From Pithys albifrons albifrons (lineage: Eukaryota; Chordata; Aves; Passeriformes; Thamnophilidae), in contig NC_092463.1 in assembly GCF_047495875.1 (NCBI RefSeq), forward strand, positions 25,099,224 through 25,163,223: 64,000 nt of DNA, written 5' to 3'. Below the pieces are notes generated by a model that made no database searches, was not told the DNA's origin, and saw nothing but the letters and a program-made list of their open reading frames with translations. Of the stretch, positions 1 through 13,500 are shown in pieces. How positions within the stretch are numbered: the first letter of the stretch is position 1; every line of letters begins with the position of its first letter. A program made the translations under genes and the position numbers.

Positions 1-3000
1 AGAATCGCAACTCCTTCAAAAAGCTGGAGAAATGAGAGAATAAGCCCTGGATTTCAAAGATATGTTGACGTTTATACATTAAAATATTGGTGGGCTAAAT
101 ATACATAGGAATAACGTAAGACTCAGAGCCATAATTTCTTTAATTACTGTAAATTAATTGCAATTATACTAGTAAATATTACTAGTACTTTAAAAAATCT
201 TTTAGATGAAAAAATTTTATACTAGAGAATTGTATTAATAAAACTTAAGGGATCTGTGCACTAGTAATTGAGTGACCTTCTGCAGGAGGACCTTTGCATT
301 AGCTCATTCTTATGAGCTTTATGAATGCAAGGCAGCAGAACAGCAAAAACCTGATGAGGCATTCCTTTGTCTCAATTTTGTTAAGCCTAAAAAGGATTCT
401 CAATAATAAGTCACAACAATGGCTCCATGGTCAACATACTTAGAGGGAAAAAGGCTGTTCTGAGTACTTGTTAAGGGAGATTAATTCAAGCTAAATGAAA
501 TAACAAAGATTACAGCTTTTCAAAGCATTTACACCTGACTAGCACCAGATGTCACCAGTTAAAGAGAGCACAGAGTGGGTGTGCTCCGCTTCATGAGATA
601 CAGTGGGGACATTTAATAATAAAACTCACTTATCCATAAATTTTAGGCTTCTTCAAGGCTAGTCACCAACTGAGCGGGGTTTTGTTTGTCCGAATTTAAT
701 GACCTGACAAAATAAAGGGTTTAGATGCTGAAACTGAATTTAGAAGCAGAAAATATACCACCAACACCAGACGTGTAAATTTAGTTGCTGCAGTTGCTCT
801 GTGACTATCTAGGGGAACCAAAAACCTCTAGGTATTATCCAAATGGTCATTAAAATTCTACAGATACATGGAATACTTTTCATGCAAATGTACCGAACTG
901 CCCGATCTCTTTGGTCCATTGTCCAGCCTCGTGCCAAGGCTGGCAGGGTTCCACAACTCAGTTGTTCCCCTACCTAGACCTTCTGAGATCTCCAGGCAAG
1001 GATAGAGACATTATCTCAATAGCATGAGAGAAAAATCTAATATGTGCTGATAAAACTGAGTTTCCTCAGGGACACCAATTTGCTTCAAATCACAGCCATA
1101 GAGACAAAATTCTTGCACAAGAAGTAGAAATTCTTTATCTTGTGCTCAGACTAATATGAACTCTCATCTTCAAACAAGACACCCATGTGGACACCTGCTA
1201 CTGTGGATAGAGCAAGATTCATCTCAAGTTGTACGCTCAGTTTAAAGATGCTTGGAAGGAAATGGTTAATCACTGCTGTACTCTCAGATGCTTGGAAGGA
1301 TGGTTAATCACTCAGTTCATTTCAGCACAATCTATAGAAAAGAATCCATGAGGGATGCAGTTTGCTTTATTTCTGGAATAAAGCCTTCCCTGTTCTGTGT
1401 ATTAAGGTGATTCAACTTGTAAGGTGTATGGGTATTCGACACAAACATGAGGTCGTATCCTTATGCATTTCCTTATCTTATGTAGACTCTTGGCTTCTTT
1501 AGTTGCCCCTTTTTATAATTTTATTCTATGTTTGCATTTTTATTCAACAACAATCATGTTAAATAAAGATTTACTCATATAAACAGTACCTGAAAACACC
1601 TGGAGACAAAAACCTGAAGAAAAAGATGTAATAAACAACTTCTTGATATTTAAGACTTTGTTGTTGCAACCATTAAAGCACATCATTTATTTTAATAAGT
1701 CCACTGTTTACACTATGATCATGTATGAACAACGTTAACCACATTCATATTTATTTCAAGACTGAATCTGAAATCTAGAAATGACACAACTGCATTAATA
1801 CCTATCATTACTTGCAGAAAAATAGGCATGGTATTTGTAATGTATTCAAGGTGTATTTTGTGCCTAAAATCTTGATGTACACTTATCCTTTTGCTGTGTC
1901 CAGCTGATAACTTTTTTAATGAAATAAAAGGGCTGTTGGATAGCATAAATGTATCAGACACTTGTAAACATTAGGTTTTATTGTGACTCCAGCTAAACCA
2001 CAGGAAAATTCTTCTTTTCTATCTCTGCTTCTTTATTATTAGAGATATTTGTAAAACATTTCCTAGCATTGTATCTGGCAGAATTCTTCATATAAAGAGC
2101 TGATAACATGGTCTTTGATAGGAAGGAAGTGAAAAAAACAAAACTATGCTAATTGCATGTGTAGAAGGATTTTGCTGCTCATGTTCTGTAATGGGGAAAT
2201 CTGAAATGGTATATTGTCATCTGAAAGGGAAAAAGATGAACTTGGGAAATGAAAAGAAGTAACAGATGCATTGTGACCCTGCCTCCTTCATCTTTCAGCC
2301 TAGAGGTGAAAACTTTAAAAAATTCATCAACTGCAGCTTTCATGCAAGCAGGAAGAAAATAGATGTTCTCAGAGTCAACCAAATATTAAGGCTTTAGAGA
2401 TAAGGACCAGTGCATTGAATTAAAACCAGGCTCCAACGGGTAGCCAATGTACAATTTAGAGATTAGTATAATGTTTTTCATCTATCTTGTCTGGCAGCCC
2501 ACTGCATTTTGAATCAGTTACAGTTTCCAGGCAGCCTGCAAGCTTGGTCCTAGTAGGCATCACCACCTCCTGTGACAAAGATGTCGCCATCAATCTCTAT
2601 ATGTAGCTCTGCATTTTAGGGAGAAGGCTGCATCCTTTTAGCCTGCCCAGACGGTAAAAGGCTTTTCTGGCTATAGTTAGTGTTGCAATAGAGGAGCAAA
2701 AATGAACAAAATCATCTTGAAAATTAGACCACTAAAGAAACATAAAATGTTCTGAAGTTCAAATTATCACCCAGGGATGTTAAATCCCTCAATTATGCTG
2801 TTATTTTACTATCTGAATGACAGATTTTCTCTCAAATATGAAAAAGTAGTGTAAATGAAGGTAGTAGCATCTTACTGTGAAGGTGTCATTCATCATATTT
2901 GTGAGGAAATTGCAAATAATAGTAATAAGACTTCTGTAAAAGGACAACCAAATGGAATGGGATTTTTTTTTTAATGGGAAAAGGAATTGTACAGTTGTAT

Positions 3001-4385
3001 ATATTTTTCTACTTCTTGGCTACATTTTTGGCTACCACAGCTCAGTATTACCAAAATTAGACTTTGCCAATACTAAGAGGACAAAATGCTATGGATTGGC
3101 TATACTGAAAGTCTGTGAGTTCTAATCACAATCCTCAAGGGAAAATCCTCTCTTCGATGTTCCAGATGAATCTCATTAACCTCAAACTACCTTTGCACAT
3201 TATCCATTTATGCAACATACCCGAGAGAAGAGGCTGTCTAATGATTTAGTTACTAGTCTCCCAGATGCAACTGAGTAACCTGACTTCTCTGGGGATTTTC
3301 TGTGTTCCTTTGTAGGTCTGGTCCTAGGCTGTTCCGCAAGTAACCTGGGCTTCGTTTCTTGAGATAATGCAGGGACAAACTTGAGACCAATGGAGCTGAT
3401 GTTGAGGTTTTTAGTGGAATTCAGAATAGCTGCTTGTATGCCTTGGACAATTGAGAATGAAACATATGCAACCAAAGAAGAGGACTTCCAGAAGCCAGTG
3501 AGCTGAGAGAGAAACGCTGACATTACCAGCCCGGGATGTTCAAGAGTAATATGGGTAAGTTGTGTCACTGGAATGTAGGTACACATTGACTCCAAGCCTG
3601 TGGCATATGCCTGTTTCTGCTCATGCACCACCTACTGAAGTAATTTCTTGGAAGAAGAAAAGCTCCTCTTCATAAAAAATTGGGATCCCCCCCCCCGAAT
3701 GTCCTGTTTCACTGTATGTCACTGGAAAGCAAAAGACCCACTTTCAAACTTTCCAAGCTTTATGTAAAAATACAATCCCGGTCCCACCTTGCTTTCTGAC
3801 ACCAGAGTACCTCCTGTTGAAGCTATCTCTGTACAAAAAATTAACTACTCCAGCTGGGTAGTTACTAGTAGTTATTATGCCAGCCACTGAAGAAGTGCAG
3901 TAAGAGGAGGGTTAATGGTTGTTGGCATTTGTGTTTTTGTTTCAAGCTGCTTCACAAATCACTTCCTTAAATCATTTCTGAAATGCGAGCTGATTCCAGG
4001 GAGTTTCTGAACTTCCTTGCTCCTGAGATGTCACAGCAAACCTGAGTCCTAGTTCCTGTGTAGAGATGAAGATCCAGGGCTCCCTCCAGGAGTGGGGAAC
4101 ATCACAGGGAATCTAAAGTATCTTCCTGGCCAACAGCATCCAAAAACCAGTACAGCTATTTCTGTTATCTTAGGGAAATTGCACAACTAATCAAAGAAAT
4201 TGTTTGTATTTTCCAAAACAGAGTACTTACAGAAGTTTGTGTCTGTGGCAAATTTTTAGAAACTGATGCATTGGGTTCCCAAATTAGCTATACTTTTTAT
4301 CAGGGTTTCCTGGAAATGAAAATTAGGCATTCAAAACAGCTGTGTAGGCTGGATTGCTCCCACCTTTATCACAGACTTACCACAG
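1..4385. other. AT-rich unique sequence, no supported gene
   Basis: I see no gene that I can support here. The stretch is AT-rich with short open frames only. The longest is a minus-strand frame at 3200-3631, whose length is about what chance would give in a window this size; it is discussed in the findings because splice-like signals flank it. A small local duplication sits at 1246-1312. No repeat family was recognised elsewhere in this stretch. Confidence 0.6.
1246..1312. repeat. Local tandem duplication, ~40-bp period
   Basis: The 29-nt block at 1246-1274 recurs at 1286-1312 as a 27-nt near-copy that lacks two A residues after GGAAGGA. Both copies begin AGATGCTTGGAAGGA and end TGGTTAATCACT. 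Each is preceded by a CTCAG, so the duplicated unit is about 40 bp. It looks like a slippage or small segmental event rather than a known repeat family. Confidence 0.8.
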
Positions 4386-4512
4386 TCTATTCTGAGTTGG
4401 AAGGGACCCACAAGGATCATGGAGTCCAACTCTTAAGTCAATGGCCCATACAGGGGATTGAACCCATGACCTTGGCATTATTACAACCAAGCTTTAACCA
4501 ACTGAGCTGATC
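4386..4512 (-). repeat. CR1 LINE 3'-end fragment (minus strand)
   Basis: The plus strand reads TGAGTTGGAAGGGACCCACA, then AAGGATCATGGAGTCCAACTC, then a GAACCCATGACCTTGGCATTA-like segment. This is the antisense of an avian CR1 3' tail, so the element runs on the minus strand with its 3' end at the left. Only about 125 bp remain, so it is strongly 5' truncated, as most CR1 copies are. It resembles the tails at 26551-26655 and 61600-61680. Confidence 0.85.
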
Positions 4513-7500
4513 TCAGGGTTTTTTGCACTAAAAGAAGTGTGTTTTTCCAGTGGTGTTAAAGTGGCAAACATGTGAATGTTACAACCCACACAGGACAAGG
4601 TGGTTCTTACATTACACTGTGGCCAGAGTTCATAGAGTCAAATAAACAGTTTTCAATGGCTGTCATTGTCTCTCCAAGCAACAGTTTTGTCAGTATTTTG
4701 AGAAAAAAATGTGATAAGTAGAAAATAAGAGAGAAAACCTGGAGATAAGTTTGTGAGCAGAATTTGTTCTTTTCATTCACAGCTATAGCACTATTGCACT
4801 TTGAAGCCTTTAAACATTAACTAAGAATAAAGAACATTTCCTGCTGTTTGGGGCACTCATGTTACATGATCAAGGTCTCTCAGCTGTTGAGAGGATTATC
4901 CTGATTCTCTCTTTCATCTGCCTCTGTTTTGTCAGGCACAGTATTATCACATGCAGGCTCCAAGTCTCAGTAGTGAGTGGATTGCCTTTCCCTTGAGTAC
5001 TGGGCATTCTTGATGTACTTACACTCAGCTTTTTGTCCTTTTCTGAGTATTATGTACAGATCACACAGCAGTTTGGGAAAGCAAGAGAAAAATTTTCCTG
5101 TCTTGCATTGTCAGGGAGCAGCAATGATAGGATCCTAAGAGAGAGTAAGGCAGGAGTGGAGGGTGATGCCAGCCCAGACAGTGCCCTTGCTGACCAGGAC
5201 ACAGTTCTGATGCACCTGAGCACAGTGGGCAGAGACATGGAAACATGGTCCATCTACAGCCCCATCCAGAGAGTTCCATCAGAAGCAGTGGGAGACCAGC
5301 TGCAGACAGGACTGAACTCATGGCTGCAATACAGGTACAAAGGGTTCATGTGTGAAATGGGACTGGGAACAGACACCCCTACAGCATAGCTTGGGCAGGG
5401 ACTGGGAGCACAGGCTGAGATGAAGCTTCAAGGCCCATGGGCAGAGGGTCTAGGTGGGAGTCCCTGGAGAGTCTGGTCAGCGTCATTAAGGTCACTGGTA
5501 CTCTCAGGGCTCTGACACTAATATTCTACTAAACCCAGTAAAGACCCAGTTCCACATATTAACTTCTGCTCCTGTTTTTGCTTTTGGCATCCATCCTGTC
5601 ACTGACTTATTTCCTGTGGGTTTCACATGCCAATTTCACTTCCAAATGGTCACAATGAAAGTTTTTCTACTGATACATTTTTTGATCATCAAAAATTTCT
5701 CCTTTAGAAGGTTCCCCAGTGCTGGAATACCTCAGTAGGGCCACAGCTCTCAAATGCAGGGTAAAGTGAATAAAATAATTACAGCTGAAAAATACGTATT
5801 TTGTGAAAACTTAATGGACTGTACTCAAATTAGGAATTGTACAAGTATATGTGAAGACCCCGCTAGGTACTACTGAAAATTCCACCACTAATCAGCTGTT
5901 ATCTACCCATATACAAGTTACAATTAATATTCCTTTGTATAAAAGTTTTAAATAAACATGTATTTAATGGTGATTTTCTTATATACAAAGCGTATTTCAG
6001 TTTCATCTAGTTAAAAGCCTGAGACACTTTAAATCATGCTTCTGTGCTTTTTAAATTGAAAACAAAATCTTACCTACAGGAGGCCACAAAAGCTTGGATT
6101 ATAAAAACTAAGTGAATGATGAGTGGAAAATGTCGATGGATAGAAGAAGAAATATTTTGGACCAAATTAAAACACAGGTAAAAGCTATTTAAGGGCTGTT
6201 ATTTTCTTACTATCTTGGTGCACTTCTTTCTAAACACGCTGTAGCTGTTTTCTTCCTTGAGCTTACAAAAATAAAAACTTCCCTTGGATTTGTGTCTCCT
6301 TCTGGGACATTCTAAGACAGCTGGTAAAGGGCACTGGCACACTTTTCAGGAAACTTGTGCTGCATCTCCCACTTCAATAATGTGAAAGTCATAAGAACAA
6401 GAGGGTTCACACTCCCACTGTAACTGTGTAGTTAGGGAACTGGTAATTTAGGTGTCAGTGTTGAAGATGCAAGTTCTCATAAGTGGTCCTATCTGGAATT
6501 TTAGACAGGGAAAAGACTGTTCTGAAACTCATAATTCCCAGAACATGTGTGGCAGTCACTTGGATACAGGAAGAGGTCTGTATGTTTTACTGATCATCAT
6601 TAGGAAATTCCTATCCTGATGCAAATTAATTGCATTTAATCTCCAGTTGACAGTTAATTGTAGTTATACTAATCAGGGACTGTGTGATTTCCCAGGAATA
6701 TGAAAGAAAAGCATATCTGCAAAACAAGATTAATTTTGGAGTTTTTTCCCATCTATTAGTTTCATAGAAGGTTAAGACTGGCTATTCAAAAAACTGCAAT
6801 CAGTCCATCCATCCATGGTCCATTTGCCAGCATTCCTTGGAATTACATGTACCAATTCTCATGCTGGCAGCTGAAGGCTACAGAAAGGGAAACAGTACAG
6901 GATTTTAAATCTCATCCTGGAAAAGGTTGTACCTTTCTTTTTCTATTTTGGCAGCTAAGATGTTTGTTATTGTTGCTTTCTCGGTTATTAATGGGGAAAC
7001 ATCTGTGTCAGGAGAGTATTTTGTTGTTCCATTGAGTTAATAGGTCACCTCTGTTTGCAATATAGAGGAGATGAGAATGAGGTCACCAAACAAATGTTTT
7101 AGCTTGTGAGTTAGCTCAGTTTATCAATTTGACAAATTCAGAGGCTGTACACTATTGCTTTGCCAGCCAAACCTAGATTTGCCACATGGCTGAAGTTTGA
7201 ATAAGAGGCAGAAAAGTCATGGTCTGAGGAGGATCCATTCTCTATACTGAACATATAAATGTAGAATAGAGACCATCCTTGCTCCACACAAACATCAGTA
7301 ATTTTGTGGGGTACTTGTTAACACAAAGACAGTTTATGAAATGCTAAATTAACCTTATTGCTTTGATTTTTGCAGTCCACTATACAGGAGTCATGAAACT
7401 GAGCAAGAGGCACAGCACAGTGTGTATGCTGACCTCCTGTGCTGAGTCCTTTTCTCTAAAGGAGCCTGTAGGTCAAAAGTCACCAATTCAGCAGGCACAA

Positions 7501-10413
7501 ATTATTGCAGAAATAATTTGAACCCTTAAGCATGATACAGTGATAAGATATGATTTATCTTGATGTTTTATCTAGATAAATTAAATGAAAAAGAATTATT
7601 AAATGCACTAATGTGCACTTTCCAAACATCACTCAAAATATCAATTCTTTGTTAAGTGAGGAAGCTGAAATTTGGTTTGCAAAGTAATTGCAGTTTAGAC
7701 ACTGTGCAAACAGGCAGCAGTCACCAGGGCAGCCCCTAACAGGTCAAGTCTGTGCATAGAACATAGCAATCTTCTCTCTGGATTCCCTCACTGCTTGCAA
7801 GGAGAGGGATGCTGAGAGGCTCTCTGTGATGGAAGGCCAGTTGCCTCAACTTCACCATGGAGTTCAGGCAACAGCTGGCCTCAGTGTAGGCTGTACTCAG
7901 CCTCCACAAGAGGATTAACCCAGTTCCAGTGCCATTCACAAAGATAACTTAATTCTCTGCCACCTCTTTAATCTGCCCATGCTGTACATCCTTTGCCTGT
8001 CCTTCACATAGGCGTGGGACAGATAGTAGTAGCACTGCAGAGTTTCTCACCCTTCTACCTATTTAAAAAGAAGAGGAAAGAGAGGAAATGTTCTATAAAT
8101 TGTTCAAAAACCTCAGAAGGGTTCATGGACACACTAGCAGAACTAACAGCCCTAACAACCATATGATATGGCTCTTTGTCACCTGTTGCTGCATGTTCCT
8201 ATATACAACCTGAGCACTTTGTCTCTGAGGTCAAGAAGAATAAAGAGCAGTGGTGCCAGTTTTAAATTATCCATTTTCCTGAGCTGATCTTAGTTACTTG
8301 TGGAGTATATTCTCTTCCATGGTTTTGTTTCACCATCCAGGCCTTAGGCAACCTGTACTCAAGGCTTCTGCTTATTACAGGCAGTCCTGGAAAAAGTGCA
8401 AAATTGGAAAATCCACATGAATTGGCCCAGTGGAACAGAGTCGTATACATATATCCTTGACATTTTCTTTTCTTTGTTGTTTTTTCATTCTGAAGTTGTG
8501 CTGGTCAAATGAATTTTGCTACTTTCACTTAAGATGAAGGCTTTAGTTTTAGGCCACAGTTTCAATGCCATTGGTATAGAACTTTCAATCACAATTTGTT
8601 TGGGTTTGAGCTCAAGGAACCACTGAGGCACTCTCAATTGCAGAAAATCATCGTTTCAATATTGCCTTCTGAATTAGCTAAGAACAGCTCAAAGAACCTT
8701 ATGAAAATTTGTCAAGAAGACCTTCCAAGCAAGACGAAGCAGATTCTATCCCACAGCATCATCCAAAAAGCAATTTTCATGGTATTCTGAAGCCCCTGAA
8801 AATGGAAATGTAGACTGTAATTGCTCTCTCATCCATGTCGACATATTGCCACAAATATGAGTCTGAAACACTCTAAGCTCTTCAAAATCAAGTCTATTTC
8901 TTCCTAGCATGCAAGACAATTTAGAGTTGTTCTTCTTCCCGTCTTCTCTAGATAATTATTAAATACTCTGAGAGACCTCACAGTGTCTAAAGCCACTAAG
9001 GTATTTCACCAAAGTTTTTTAGATAGTTGGGGTAGTTCTTACCTTTAGAGTACTCACAAAACTATTAATTTCAGAAACAAAGTCAGGGTAATTAAAACAT
9101 GTGTATCTTGAAACAACAACTTATCCTCACTGACTCTTTGCTGACACTTCTAGTATATCAGACACTAAAATGTAAGCTCCCATGAATGTGGGATACTGTG
9201 AGATCCTAGATTCTAGTTAGTTTCCAAAAGTGTAAGTACAAAATTACAAGGAAAATTGTCAAGATTTTCCGCTACTATTTCCTAAAATATTTCATAAGCA
9301 GATTCAAAATAAAGTGATTTTTACCTTCTTTTGACCATGAAAAAAATGCTACTTCTTTCAAGTACTATATTTAATTATCATTCTGTTACCCTCAAACTTA
9401 TAGCACTGACATGATATAACTCTAGGATAGTATTTATTATCTGAAGAAAGAAGTCATTAGCTAATCAAAACTGATAAGCATGTTTAAGCAAGTTTTACTT
9501 TTTTCACTTGCATGTCCTCAAAGTGAATAATCATTCTGTTCATCTGATGCCATGAGAGACCCCAGCAAAGCAGGACTCTGAGCCAAGTTGGTGTGGGATA
9601 AGATAAAAAGTGAAAGTCCTTTAATATCAGGCCTAGGGCCCACAGGAATGCATATCGACATGCACCCCAAACACTGATATCCAAGGTCTTTATAATATTG
9701 TCCACCCAATCCCCAGTTCACACATCTCTCAGTCCAGCCCTGTCCTGCTCCTGCTCCTGCTCACACCTCCTCAGGATTTGAGTCAGGGGTCAGTGGGACC
9801 CTCTCTTCATCATTTTCTCTTCCTCAGCACACATGGGGCCCTTGGAGCTTTTCCAGCGTTCTTAGACCCAAGGCTGTTGGCTCATGTTTATGTCTCATTC
9901 TGCAGGCCTTCTGATATTCTTCAGCTTTCTACCTTGAAGTGAAGTCTAAACAGCTAACAGAATTTGAGCTACTGATATGTGGCAGAGGTTGGCATGTATA
10001 AACATTGAACTTAAACTGCTAGAAATATTAACACACTAAATCTACATTTTATTACAGTTACAAGTACTTCTAAAATCTATAAAAATGAAAAAAAATCAAA
10101 AAATCACAAACCCCTACAGCATCAATCTGTGAAGAAAGGGCTGGTCTGGATTTTTTTCTCTCTCTATTAAAGTGAATAGTTCTCAAAAGCAGCATTATCA
10201 AGTGAAACAAGAATAGGAAAATTTGTTATATGATATTTAATTATGCCAGACCCTCTCTCTCTACTATCATTATGATAATATGGGATTAAAAAATCTGCTG
10301 ACAGCAGTAAGAGAGAGAAAGAAAAAAAAACCCTGCAACTCTCTCAGAAGTACTTCCTCAGAAATTTGGAGCTTCAAAAATAAATAGTAAGGCAGAAAGA
10401 TAAAAGAGCACTC
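4513..10413. other. Unique AT-rich sequence, no supported gene
   Basis: No gene is supported. A stretch at about 5131-5530 is clearly richer in G+C than its surroundings and has an open frame at 5033-5389, but I recognise neither a protein nor a repeat. A POU octamer-like site embedded in TAAT motifs lies at 6619-6635. At about 9741-9761 there is a short CCTGCT direct repeat. Nothing else stands out. Confidence 0.5.
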
Positions 10414-10432
10414 TGTGTGTGTGTGTGTGTGT
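10414..10432. repeat. (TG)n microsatellite
   Basis: A short pure run of TG dinucleotides of about 19 bp lies just left of a CR1 tail. It produces His-Thr repeats in a spurious minus-strand open frame and has no coding meaning. Confidence 0.9.
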
Positions 10433-10456
10433 CTGTTTGTTCATGCACATATGTAC

Positions 10457-10522
10457 ATAGAATCATAGAATCATAGAATAGATTGGGTTGGTAAAGACCT
10501 CCGAGATCATCGAGTCCAACCC
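10457..10522 (-). repeat. CR1 LINE 3'-terminal fragment (minus strand)
   Basis: The plus strand carries the repeated ATAGAATCATAGAATCATAG octamer-type terminus. A GGTTGGTAAAGACCTCCGAG-like segment follows, then ATCATCGAGTCCAACCC. This is the diagnostic avian CR1 3' end read in antisense. Only about 65 bp are present, so the insertion is extremely 5' truncated. Confidence 0.9.
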
Positions 10523-13500
10523 TTGTTGGAAATGCCTTGGTTTTCAACCTTTTTTCACCTCTCAAAATTCTTCATCACTGATGAAAACCAGATACATAGT
10601 GTACCCATAATTGCTGCAGGCATTCTGGACTTTTGGTCCCAGCCCCCACCATTGTGCCATGCATCAATTGATGGTTTTCAAAGACTGTGAAAAGTTCATC
10701 AGTGATCCAGGGAGACTCCATTATTTGCTACAGTGGACAAGATGAAACGTTATAGGTATATTATTCTGAATATGAAATGAAATAAATGTAATCTTCCAGA
10801 CTGCATGATATATTTATTATGCACTAGTACTCAACAGCAATAATAGAAGACTTTCGACTCCCAGAATTTGTACGCAGACAAATGAATATTGGTTCTCTAA
10901 CTGCAAAGTTTATAATCTAAGCATTTCCTTAGTTTATTGGTTCCATTTATCTATTTACTCCATTTTATAACAGTGGTGATATCCACTTGACAGCAAGAAG
11001 TAATAGCTTTCAAACAGTAAAGGTATTTTAAAAGCTCTTGAGATCATGTAATTGATTTGTCAGCTCAGTCTTTAAGTGAAGACCATTCCATAGTGTTACA
11101 GATAGACTGGATACGTGCTCAGGCTAAAAGAGCCTCAGTGGTCTGGGCATTAATGGGCAGAAAGATATTCATCTTTCTGTGGCCCAGACCCATTCACTGC
11201 AGCCTGAAGAGATGGAACTAAAAGGAAGAGAGGAAGGGTGGAAGGGTTAGTTAAGCATGTAGTGAGTGCTTTATTCACACAGATGGCCAGGCAGAAACTG
11301 AAGCAAAAGACAAAAGAGCTAAGCTCTGTAACTTCTTATTCCAGACTTCCTCTGCACTAACAGGGAAGGCATTTCTAACAGGTCTTGAATGACACATGAA
11401 TTGATACAGTTCTAACTGTAAGTAGGCAGTGATCTCCCGACACGGTAATTCCAAGCATCTCTGCAAACAAAATAACATTAGTGGAAAGAGGCCTCCTGAC
11501 AAAGGGGAAAGATGAAGTCAGAATGCAGTAGGATAATTCTTATTTGGTGATCTTGCTTTCACCTATCTTGTCTATTGTGCTTATAGCAGAACAAAGCAAT
11601 CTGCCTGCTTGGGTTGTCTACAGATGTTCCTAGCCTTAGTAACCAAGAAGGGTCCTGCTGTGCAGCCTTATTGCTGCATGTTCATTGCAGCATCTGTCTC
11701 TGTTAGAACCTAACCTTCACTGCATCAGAAAGGCATTTAAGGATTTAAAAATGCTAGGTGTCAGTGGCTTATACGTTTGTCTTCCAATATTTTCCTAGTT
11801 TCTTTTGAAATGAATGTATTAATATTCCTTTTTGCCATCCTCATTTCATATCAATTTATAAACCAATTTGCCTAGTGTGGGTTATTGCTCTTAAAATGTG
11901 CAGACTGACCACTTTTGCTAAATCTGGCACACTATCCTGAGGATAGTAATTTTTCATTCTGAATTGTTGTACACAGCTTTTTTGCTTTATTTCTCATAGT
12001 TGACACTTAATCTTTCTGAACCTCCTACTAAACATGTTTGTCCCAATGTATGTGACAGGATCTACAAATTACTGTTGGGACACTTTTATTTTGGTAATTA
12101 CACTATAGATAATACAGGTATAATAGATAGCTATTGGAATATGCCTGACATTCATGTGCAGTTGTTGACAATCTTTTCATTGCAACAAAAGAACTGAATT
12201 CCTATTTTGGGTTTTATCTGTCTGCACTAATTTACAATGACCACAGATCCTGTCTGTTTTGATAAGTGGAAAAATGAAAGTAATGATTATGTTTCAATCT
12301 TTAGACTACATTTGACCTCAGAGTCTTAGTTCTATTTTATGTTCTCCCTAGCACTCATGCCTTCTGGGGGAAATATATCTTAAAACGAGTCCATGCATCA
12401 TTAAATCATTTGTACATGCCTCCTTGTCAAAGATTATTAACACAGGAATGGTATCTTACTGTATTTCCTTCCCAAATCCTGTTTACTTGAGGGAGTAGCT
12501 GATTCACTTTAATTTGTTGGGAAATCATTGTCACAGGTCTGTCTTGACTTCCAGCATATTCTTAGACTATGCACTGAAATCAGATATCCTTAAGAGACAG
12601 CCTTTTAAAATTACCTTTCTTCTGACCTGCAATTATCACTTTACAATTACAGACATATCATCTAATTTATTTCAGAGCCTATTTCAAAAGTGGGCTAATG
12701 AATGGAGTTTCTCAGTCTCCAGTGTTGCAATTTTCATACAACACAAGGAAGTTTTCTTCAGACATTTGAAGCCCACAAGTAACCGATTCAGCGATCAGTG
12801 GTGTGAATCTATCCAATATGCAATAGGATTTCCTTTTCCTTCTCTTAGTTTCTTGAACTTCATCTTTAAGAACATAAGTACTGTTAGAAAGATTAAAGCA
12901 TCTCTCTTAATGGAGCCTATAAAATAGATAGGGAAAGACAGCATATTCTGAAAAATACTTCATACAGAATACTCTGCTTCTCACTTTTGGCAATTTAAGG
13001 ACAGCCTGTGACAAAAAGTTGCATGTGAACCATCATGACTGATGGCCCTTGATGATTCTTTCCTTCATCCCATGTCTTCTCATTTTTCTTTTTTTGACAG
13101 ATATATCTTCCTGAGAAACCAATCATGGTCTTAAAGTAACCCAGTAAAGGCTACATAACATTTGGACGATAGTCCAATGACTAATTGTCTCTGTTGTTAA
13201 AAGATGCACTTTAGTTTGACCTCAATGTTTGCAGCTTCAGCTTCCGGCTGCTGACTCTTTCTGTGCTTCCTAGATTGGAAAATCTTTTGCTGTCTGTACA
13301 TTTTTTCCTAGATGTCCAGACATACTCATTATGTACTTTTATGTTTGCTCAGATAGGACACAAATACTATACAAATCAGGCAACTTATGTTTTGTGTTCT
13401 GTTTTGGTTTTTTTATGGCTTTTGAGCTTTGTTTTTATTTCCAGGAGACTACACTTATAGAAGGTAAAGTATATTCTGTTAAAAAAAAAAAAGGCAGAAA

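Noticed and set aside
12514..12927. 137-codon open frame as a gene
   Set aside because: Length is within chance expectation for 64 kb of this composition, with no domain, splice context or codon signal recognised.
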